DNA of 64,000 bases from Lagopus muta (taxonomy: Eukaryota; Chordata; Aves; Galliformes; Phasianidae): the NCBI RefSeq assembly GCF_023343835.1, contig NC_064443.1, positions 124,001-188,000 of the forward strand. Direction: 5' to 3'. Below, piece after piece: positions 55,666 through 64,000 of this stretch. Within the stretch, counting starts at the first letter, position 1, and each line of letters opens with the position of its first letter. The notes below the pieces were generated by a model. That model did not search any database and was not told the origin of the DNA. It saw nothing but the letters and a program-made list of their open reading frames with translations. The translations under genes and the position numbers were made by a program.

Positions 55666-57056
55666 ATTTGAAATCTGTAAGTAAACCAGGAGATGATTAG
55701 ACAAGCTGCCTGGAATTTGAGGACAGTCAGTTACTGATAGACCATGATGACAGATAGCCAACAATGCTTTCAAAATATCAGTGTGCTTTCAGAATTGTTT
55801 TCAGGCACAGTATTTCTAAAGACCTATTCTTATGTTTCTTATCTGTCACACTGGTACTTGTAAAATGCTACTGAGATTGTGGTTTGCAGCCTTTAACACA
55901 TCAGCTAACGTAATTTCGTACTATATAACTAATATGCATTTAATTTCTGGTTAATGCCTTTGAATTACAGTAATAGCACTGAGGACCATTACTGCTGATG
56001 GGCACAGAGGCCGGACACATGGGCAGCATGAAAGAAATATAATAGATGTATGGGCTTACTTAGCTACTGTCAAGTGCAGAGACACTACGATAAACATTAA
56101 ACTTTACATGAGTACCAATCTAATTTTTTAGTCCACGTTATTGTAAATACTGCAAAGTAGGTTATGTAGAAGATCTGTGCTTCAGCTTTTTCACATTTCT
56201 CTAGCTGCATGGATAATTAGACTTCATGCAGGTTGAACACTGGACGGTAGAATGATCTTGGTAGAAGTCAAGTGGCCATTTGTCCCCTGAATAATGGAAG
56301 TAGGCTTTTAAAACTGTTCAATGAAAGGTATGAACTCATATTTCTACATCCACTAATACAGCATAATAGACAATTTCTATTTAATTTATTTTTTTAAATG
56401 GCTGTGATACAAAATGTGCCTCAAAGTACAGTTAGTAAATCTGCAGGCATGCTTGGAGAAATTTAATACATATATAATACATGATGCATACAAAACAACA
56501 CAACGTCTTGTGAAGTGTTAAAACTGGACTTTGACTTCCATTCATTTTAATACTGTTCAAAGAAACATTAAAAAACAATTAAAGAGTGACAGTAAACATG
56601 AAAATGAGGGGATGACTTCAGGAATGTAAGTAAGTATCTTTTCTAATCACAGCTAGATAATTCTGATGACTTCTTCATGCTCTCTTTTTTCCTGTTATCT
56701 CCGTTCTGTTTAAGCTAGCTAAATATCAAGGAATCATTGAATCTGAGCAAGCTCTACTAATTCAAATGAAGAGTTATACAACTACTACTGTACCTATTAC
56801 ACTGAGTAATGCATTCTTATATGTCAGTATACAGAATGTTTCTGTGAAGAAGAAACCAAATTCAGCACTTGTATTAAGTAGCTCAAATGTTCAGCGAAGA
56901 CTCAGCATAAGAACATTTGCATATACATTTACCATTACTTTAAACAGAGAAAGTTAATATTAGGAAGATGATGTTCTCAACCTCCCTTTATTTTTGTATT
57001 TGATCTTAAGAAAACTAACACTAACTCTTTCTGTTATCGTAACTCCAACTCACATA
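55666..57056. other. No recognised feature
   Basis: AT-rich DNA without recognised gene or repeat. Confidence 0.4.
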
Positions 57057-57535
57057 TTTCACAGAGTCACAGAACTGTAGGGTCTGGAAGGAACCTCTAG
57101 AGATCATCTAGTCCAACTTCCCTACCAAAGCATGCTCCCTTGACCAGGTTGCACAGCTAGGCATCAAGGTGTGTCTTGACATTTCCAGAGAAGGAGACTC
57201 CACAGACTCTCTGGGCAGCCTGTTTCAGTGCTCCATTACCCTTACTGTCAAGAAGTTCTTATGCACATGTGTGGAACATCCTGTGCTTCAGTTTGTGGCC
57301 ATCTCCCCTTGTTTTATCACCAAGCATTGTTGAAAAGAGCCTAGTCTTGTCTGTTTGCTTTCCTCACCTTAGATATTTGTAGGCACTGACCAGATCCCCT
57401 CTGAGTCTTTTTTTCTCAAAGCTGAACAGCCCTAGGTCGCTCAACCTTTCCTCATAAGGAAGGTGCTTCAAGCCTTTCATCACCTTTATGGCCCTCCACT
57501 GGACTCCTTCCAGGAGATCCCTGTCTTACTTACCT
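57057..57535 (-). mobile_element. CR1 LINE 3' part
   Basis: Starts at the antisense terminus (tcacagagtcacagaactgt, ggaaggaacctctagagatc, tctagtccaac) and runs into the ORF2 tail (ctcaacctttcctcataagg, tggccctccactggactcc). Confidence 0.93.
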
Positions 57536-57567
57536 GTTTCACTTTGTCTTTGCTAAAACAAGCAACC

Positions 57568-57640
57568 TAATAATAATAACAGTAACAATGACAATAACAA
57601 CAACAACAGTAATTATAATAATAACAACAATAATAAATCA
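57568..57640 (+). repeat. (AAT/AAC)n degenerate microsatellite
   Basis: About 24 trinucleotides mixing AAT, AAC and ACAAT. Confidence 0.85.
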
Positions 57641-59289
57641 GCATAGCAAATGTTGCACTTACCATATATAAGGCTGGGATGCAGTTCTGCATATACTGGA
57701 AATCTCACTTGCATCTTGCCTTCACAAGATTTCCAGAATTTTAGAATAAATATGGCAGCATAAGCTCAGTTGAAGAATTCAGGAGGAATTTCTGATGCTA
57801 CAGTAATATTCCCACAAGACAGTCAGGATATCATCATTATTTTTAATGAATATTCATATTGAACTTCCAGATCACAAAAGATGCTATCATTATTACTTGA
57901 AAGGTGGTGGCTTTTTAAATATATTATGACACTTTTTTCCTATCAAAAGATGCACTTATAAAAATATCTGCATTATTCAGTTCTGATCAGATCCATATGA
58001 ATACTGTATGCATAATTCCACTCTAAAATAGAAGTTTTCCAGTAGTATAAACATATCATTCTGAAGAGTAATTAGATACAGAAAATAAAATACAATCAAT
58101 GTTGAGAACTTACAGAAGTGCAGATAAACAAGCGCTCATGACGTTTTTCAACAGATGGTTAGAAAAATTCAGAATATTCTTCTAGATTTTCTCTTCTGGG
58201 TTCAGAATATACAGTTACAGTTTTTATAATTCAAACTGAGAAAAATGGAGAATCAAGAAGGCTTCAGCAGATCAACAATCATCCTTTACAATAATTTTGT
58301 AAACACATAAAAGCATTTTATTCAAACTTAGACACAGTTCCAAAAATCCTTTTTTTTCCTCTCTGTAATCATATATACTTGTTTATTTGCTAAAAATCTA
58401 ACAGTGGATTATTTTTTTTTTCCCAGTGAATGACATAATATTATTGTTTCTTCTTTGGCTTTGAACTACTATTCAGAATTGTAGCCAGTGTCAAGAGCTC
58501 CTCTAATTTCAGGTCGGAGGTTTCTTATTCTCTGGTCATCACTCACAGCTATAATTTGAAAATACTTCCCTGTCCTTCATTGAGTCCTTTTAAAGCACTT
58601 CAGGTAAGTGCAGCAAAGGAAGACAGAGTTAGTACAGTTCAACCATAAATAGTTTTTCATTCTTGTAATACACTTGGGATGAGAGAGCATAAGATGATAG
58701 TGACCCAAGTAGCAATCACTAACTGGCATTAATTTACAGAATTAAAAAATAAAAAAGAATAATAACAAAAAAAGAGAGAGATTAGTACAGGAGCTTAACC
58801 ACAAAGGTATCTTACGCAGACCTTGGAAGTTAGAAATCAATAAATAACAAGAAATCCAGTAAACTTGAGAGTAGGAAGAGAGTTGCAGGGATGGTGGAGA
58901 TGCAACTGGATATCTTATATTGTGATGAAGGCTGAGCCTCAGGAAAATCTAAAATAATTTCTTCTTTTATCCATAGGACTTCAGGTTGATTCAGTGATAT
59001 CAGAATGGATATAAAAGGCAGCAGGACTAAGATTCCGTCGGGAACAATAAATCTTGTATGTACTGCTTTTCCAGTTCAACTTCAAGTATCTTCAATTAAT
59101 AGAGTGTAAGGAGAGGAGAGTCAGTTAATTCATTTTTATGTCATTAAATCTATTGTCCTGAAAAACAACTGAAAATAGTGTGTAAGCAGCCTTACCTTCA
59201 TTGTGTCTTCAGATTATAGAAACCAGATTCAGTAACTAAGACAAGGAACATTTATATGACCTCTAATGCTTCTGCTTAGTTCAGCGTAG
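57641..59289. other. No recognised feature
   Basis: AT-rich DNA without recognised gene or repeat. Confidence 0.4.
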
Positions 59290-59500
59290 GATAGATTTGT
59301 ACAGGCAGGTTCAGGACAGGAGCTCAGTGAGGTGGTGGATGCTGGAGTTCAGCAGTGGTGACAGCAGCAGTAGTTTACCTCTGCTGGTGCAGATTTTTAC
59401 AAATTCAGCATGCAGGCTCATGTTCATTGCTAAATCACATCAAAAATGCATAGCTAGTGGTAGTGTCTATGTTAAAAAATAGTATTTTGAAGCTGAGAGT
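59290..59500 (+). mobile_element. Mariner-like (Galluhop-type) remnant
   Basis: The frame holds SSVRWWMLEFSSGDS, which continues the mariner transposase N-terminal domain seen on minus at 36404-36625, then LVQIFTNSACRLMFIAKSH and a stop. It seems to be another internally deleted copy; no catalytic domain. Confidence 0.5.
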
Positions 59501-59525
59501 TTTCTCTATCAAGTAATGTTATCGT

Positions 59526-59750
59526 TGTATGGGAACTGTTGATCATAGCCTGAACCTCTGATTGACCACCTGAGGCAAGGAATGAGTCAGCCATGGGAGC
59601 ACAGGTGAAAGCAATTTGCCAGTGCTACCAGGAAGCGGTGGAGCCTGGCTCCCTCTCTCCTAGATCCCATTTAAGGGCTGACTACCACTGAGGAGGGATC
59701 TCTTTCTGAAAGTTGCTCCTTGTGGTGTTTACTGTGAGCCTATGAATCCG
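59526..59750 (+). mobile_element. ERVL-type LTR fragment
   Basis: Starts TGTATGGGAACTGTTGATC; shares cctgaacctctgattgacca, cctgaggcaagg.atgagtca, gagcacaggtgaa and a CATTTAAGGG TATA-like box with 18207-18524. The 3' limit is uncertain. Confidence 0.65.
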
Positions 59751-59762
59751 ATTAGCATTTCC

Positions 59763-59783
59763 TTTTTTTTTTTTTTTTTTTTG
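59763..59783. repeat. T homopolymer
   Basis: About 20 T residues just after the LTR fragment. Confidence 0.9.
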
Positions 59784-60061
59784 TTAAATATCTTTCCATC
59801 ATGATAATCTTATGAAGCCTTACCTTTGTACATCTGTTGATTGTAGAAGCCCATAGCCTGCAATATTACCATGATAGTAAGAATGTTACAGTTTTCTGAG
59901 AAAGTAATAAAAAGGAGTAAAGAAATTTCTCGTTTTGAGAAATATTGATTTCTCCAGCCTTTTTGAAAAAACGTTAGACTAGAGAAGCTGCAATTATGTT
60001 GTAAAGTCATTCTTAATGCTTCTTATCTGCAACATCCTTTTTTTTTAAATTTCTTTTTATA

Positions 60062-60272
60062 ATGAATACATGGCAAAATACCTTACCCATGAGCAGATAA
60101 CACTTTTCTTAAAAGCGTAACTTTTGACACTCTTGACAGCAATACCTGAAATGCAGTTTGTGAGACTTGGAAAAGGAAGGCAGACGGAAAAAAGACACCA
60201 TTTAGTCTGGATTTGATTAACATTACTCTGTTGCTCTCAGTTTGTTACAGAACTTAACTTCTACAATGACAT
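60062..60272 (+). repeat. Direct repeat B, copy 2
   Basis: Matches 25842-26048 with scattered substitutions and a 2 bp indel. Flanks differ completely at both ends. Confidence 0.9.
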
Positions 60273-60369
60273 ACAGTGCAGACCATACGAAGGCTTTGGC
60301 AGAAGTTTTTAGTTATTAAAGACTGGGATAATTTTTTTGCCTTTAAAATAATGTTCAGATCCAAGTGTA

Positions 60370-60660
60370 TGAGAGATTTTGGCCACATGAACAGGCATGA
60401 CCACTGTGGTGGAAACGCTAAGTCAGGGCTTGAAACAGTGATAGAGCACCTGGTAGTAAGGCAGGGCCAAGCCAGGGGAGCTCAAGTGCATGCAGTGCAC
60501 ATGAATGACCAGTCTGGGTACTGACAGGATCTACCTCTTCCCAGACCTCATTTAAGTGTTGGCAGTGGAGTTGAGGGTTTCTCATCTGGAGATCCCTGCA
60601 TAGCTGAGGCCTTCCAAGGATAAGTAGGTTTTTTTCCTTATTTCTGTGTCCATGACTGCT
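60370..60660 (+). mobile_element. LTR-like segment (tentative)
   Basis: ggggagctcaagtgcatgca, a CATTTAAGTG TATA-like box and ctcatctggagatccctgca are arranged as in the ERVL-type LTRs of this window, but the alignment is loose and no ends were defined. Confidence 0.35.
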
Positions 60661-62294
60661 CTCTTTAGCAAGTTTTCACTCACCACAGCCTGGGATCTTG
60701 CTACTCTGCTATCACTGTCGTGCTTTTCATTGTGTTACAACCACTAATTAAAGCGACTTGCTAAAACTTACAGGGCAAGGACAGTGTTTAAGTGAGCCAG
60801 GAAATATTTTGCCTTGTATTTAATCTTTTTCTTCTTACAAAGTACCCGTGTGTGAGGAAGTTTTTGTGAGGAACATTTGTTTTGTAGAAGCTGATTCAGA
60901 AGAACTTAATTTTTAACATTCCAAAGGGAAACCTCTCTGGAGTTATGACTACAAGCAGGCAAGCAAAAACTGAATATAATGTAGAAATTTAGGACCATAT
61001 GAAAAGACAGCTACATTAGTGAACTGGACTGCCTGCATGAGTATACTCCCTGGGATTCAACAAAATCTCTAAATTTTCACTTTATTTCATTGATTACCAT
61101 TCACTCACTACTTCAAAATCTCAATTTTAATTCTATACAAATTTTCATTTTTCATTACATTTTTTCAAAATGTTTAATACTGTATGTACTTTATATTATA
61201 TATACTTATAATGGTTTAATCCCTCTGTAACAGATACATTTTGGTTAGAATTCACAATGTTTTTTGAAGATCTGTGCAGGTTATTTGACAAATTCAAGGG
61301 AAAGTTACAGCACTTTACTTGTTATTGGAACAGATGGATGTGTTTCGCCCATTCATCTTGTTCCATGTCCTTCTAAATTATTAGTAAATTTATCAGACAA
61401 ACAAGATGGTGAGACTAGTTTTTTATTGCATTTAAAGATTATGTTTATGTTTATAATATATTTCGCATCTATTATCTGAATGTTTGTATTTATCAGTAAT
61501 ATCAGTGTGGCTCATAATTTCAGGAAATTGATCAGTCTCATCCATGAAAACAATTCTGTGAAAATTCATTTATCATAAATACTACATTTCAGAACAGTGT
61601 ACAAACAGTACAGTGGATATTATTTTTGTAGTGTTATAATACAGTTATGGAGTCAAAAAAGTTAGTTACAAAAAAGTAGGCAAAATATCAAGAAGGAGAA
61701 TTTTTTTATATATATATTTCAGTGTCTGCTGAAGTGAAACAGAGAATTTCTTTCAACTTTTATTGTTTTTGGATTAAGGTTCTGCAAAAAGAAGCTCGTT
61801 AGCCAAGCAGAATGTGTGATACTGATATACTGATTCAGGTAGGTGCTATAAAACTATTACAGAATTGCTGTTAATAGAACAGAGAGAAAGTTGTGATCCT
61901 GTTTTAACTTTGGTTAAGGACATGTGTACCTTGGAATCAGCTACCTATTAGTGTCTGCAAAGATGAAAACATCTCTGTATGTTTATAAATAATATATACA
62001 TTACACACTTTTTTTTTTTTTTTTTTTTTTTAGAGAGAGAAAGTGTATGGCAACTGGAGAGAGGAAGATATTATCAGAAAAAAAAACACCCAAACATTGA
62101 TCTCTGATTCTAAGTATAGATATAGATCCTTAAATTTATACTTTAAGAACTGTGACCAATGTTGCAAAGTGCCTAAACTCTAGAAATATTTCGGTGATCT
62201 TCGGTTAGCTCAGTGTTAACTGGTTCATACCAAAAGTAAATGCAAGAAATAAATATCTTTGCTGGGTAACTTATATTACTTGAGTTTAGTATTG
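60661..62294. other. No recognised feature
   Basis: AT-rich; a T homopolymer at 62008-62031 and a TATA microsatellite near 61711. Confidence 0.4.
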
Positions 62295-63450
62295 TCATAA
62301 AATTACAGAATCTTCTGAGTTAGAAAGTCATCTAATCCAACTCCCTTGAAATGAATATGAACAGGTTGCTCAGAGCCTGGGCCAGCCTGATCTTGAATGT
62401 CTCCAAGGTCAGGTGATCCATCCACCACCTCTCTGGGTGATTTCTTTCAGTGCCTCACCACCTTCATAGTAAAAAAGAACTTCTTTGTATCTAATGTGAA
62501 TTTATCCTTTTATATTTTAAAACCATTTACATTTGTCCTATCACAACAGACCTTGCTGAAGAGTCTGTCCTCTTCCTCCTTTAGATACTGAAAGGCTACT
62601 ATCACATCTCCCCAGAGCCTTCTCTTTTCCAGGCTGAACAGTCCCAGCTCTTTCAGCCTGTCCTCACAGGGGAGGTATTGCATTTCTGCTCATGCTCTAA
62701 CAGATCCATGCCTCTCCTGTACTCGAGAACTCCACATCAGGATGGAGTACTCCAGATGTGGTCTCACCAATGCAGAGCAGAGGGGCAGGATCATCTACCT
62801 TGACCTGCTGACCACCATTCTTTTGGTGCAGTCCAGGACAGGAGTGGCTTTCTGGGCTGTGAGGGTACACACTGCTAGTTCATGTCCACTTGCTATTGAC
62901 TAGTATCCCTATGCCCATTGTGGCAGGGCTGTTCTCTGTCCTTACATCCTTCAACTTGTACTGATACAAGGGGTTGGTTGCCATTACCCACGTGCAGTAC
63001 CTTGCACTTGGATTTTTTGAACCTCATGAGCTTCTCCTTGTCCCACTGACAAAGGCTGTCTAAGTCTCTCTGAGTGGCATCCCATCCCTCAGTCATCTTG
63101 ACCTTATCACATAGCTTGTTGTCATCCACAAACTTGATGAGAATGTACTTGATCCCACTGTCAGTGTCACTGCTGTAGATATTAAAGAGCATTGGTCCCA
63201 GTACTGACCCCTGAGAAACACCACTTGTTACTTTCTCTATCCAGACACTGAGCCAATGACCACCACTCTCAAGGTATGACTAGACTAAACTTTCTTCATC
63301 AGTCCACCTTTCAAATCCACACATATTGAATTTGAAAAGAAAGATATTGTGGGGACTGTGTCAAAGTCTCTACTGACATTAAGATAGATGACATCAAGCA
63401 TTTCATCCGCTGATGTAGTCATGCCATCATGAAATCTACTAATTATCTTT
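62295..63450 (-). mobile_element. CR1 LINE fragment with 3' terminus
   Basis: Antisense 3' end (ttacagaatcttctgagtta, catctaatccaact) through the tail (gctctttcagcctgtcctca) into RT: on minus MLFNIYSSDTDSG, then FVDDNKL in place of FADDTKL (about 63120), and a faint YLNVSRDFDTVP (about 63370) for motif A. Old and heavily mutated. Confidence 0.9.
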
Positions 63451-64000
63451 TCAAAATTAGTTCTTATTTGTAACACTGAACATTATAAATTGTGTTTTCT
63501 TTACATAGCAGTATCTAATAGCTTTTACCTGAAATGAGCTTGTTTCTGAAGAAACAAAAATTGGATTCGCTATTTTTGAACATTTTATATTTTTTCTTTG
63601 TCAAATCCTAACCATTTTAAATGCATAGGTTTTCTTCAGTTTTGTTTATTTTGCGGGGTAATTTGATAAATTAATGCATATTTTGTAAAGCAAACAAGTG
63701 TCTGGCAGTTAGTACATAGCATGATAACAGAATTGCTCTTTGATTTGCGTAGTAGTGTTCCTGTTAAAAATTCTGCTTGCCAGTCTTTGAGATTAAATTC
63801 TTTTATATAGAATGAGTGTGTTAAGTCAAATGATGTGAATCTGCCTAAACCACTTTCCTCTTGTATCAAGCAGTCTCAGAATTCTATAATAATCCTTCCT
63901 TCCTAAAACTTGGGAATTGTTTTTTAGACACAGTCTTTGTTTCTGTGTTTAATTGTTACAATATCAATATGTCTTATGTACTTTGATACACTCAATAAAG
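63451..64000. other. No recognised feature
   Basis: AT-rich to the window end; a terminal aataaag at 63994 has no gene associated with it. Confidence 0.4.

Noticed and set aside
1-64000. Bacterial or viral-genome interpretation (operons, ribosome-binding sites, origins)
   Set aside because: Introns, LINEs, satellites and CpG patterns show vertebrate nuclear DNA.

Overview
This is vertebrate nuclear DNA, almost certainly from a galliform bird and most simply chicken. It carries at least 14 CR1 LINE fragments on both strands, an endogenous avian retrovirus whose gag, protease and RT pieces resemble the alpharetrovirus group, ERVL-type LTRs, mariner (Galluhop-like) remnants, and two blocks of degenerate 20-22 bp tandem repeats reminiscent of the galliform CNM/PO41 microchromosome satellites. 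Exons have GT-AG borders and nothing is operon-like.

Layout. 1-17.7 kb is GC-rich and gene-bearing. It starts with the last two exons of a PHF7/G2E3-like PHD-finger gene with a basic RS-rich tail (132-1110, + strand) and a CpG-rich stretch, followed by CR1 pieces and a decayed retrovirus on + (LTR, primer binding site, matrix, capsid, protease, start of RT; about 6785-9625). A ten-exon SUN-domain gene lies on the minus strand (9810-14844); splice sites and phases agree throughout and predict 288 residues: short nuclear N-terminus, one membrane helix, coiled coil, SUN domain. From 17.7 kb on the sequence is AT-rich, with no convincing host gene: LINE and LTR relics, satellite blocks, microsatellites and long unique stretches.

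The main architectural signal is repeated inverted duplication. (1) 5289-8042 and 14952-17703 are near-identical inverted arms flanking the SUN gene. (2) 18525-19834 and 22840-24902 form a second inverted pair around a 3.0 kb loop; one arm has about 755 bp more. (3) 29982-32184 and 37937-40140 are inverted copies of a satellite block. (4) A piece of a SUN-gene intron (11960-12590) recurs inverted at 33753-34757, inside the loop of pair 3, where a 376 bp LTR-like insertion with a 5 bp target duplication has split it. (5) An older inverted pair (4251-5100 and 45713-46480) encodes the end of an unidentified cysteine-rich, membrane-anchored protein. Two further direct duplications link 17.7 with 28.5 kb and 25.8 with 60.1 kb.

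Consequence: duplication 1 placed a copy of the retroviral LTR and gag start on the minus strand just upstream of the SUN gene and reading toward it, so the LTR could serve as its promoter. The arms differ by substitutions, indels and private insertions, which argues against a simple assembly fold-back. Long-read confirmation and alignment to known assemblies would settle this and decide whether the segment lies on a microchromosome or the W chromosome, which the sequence alone cannot tell.
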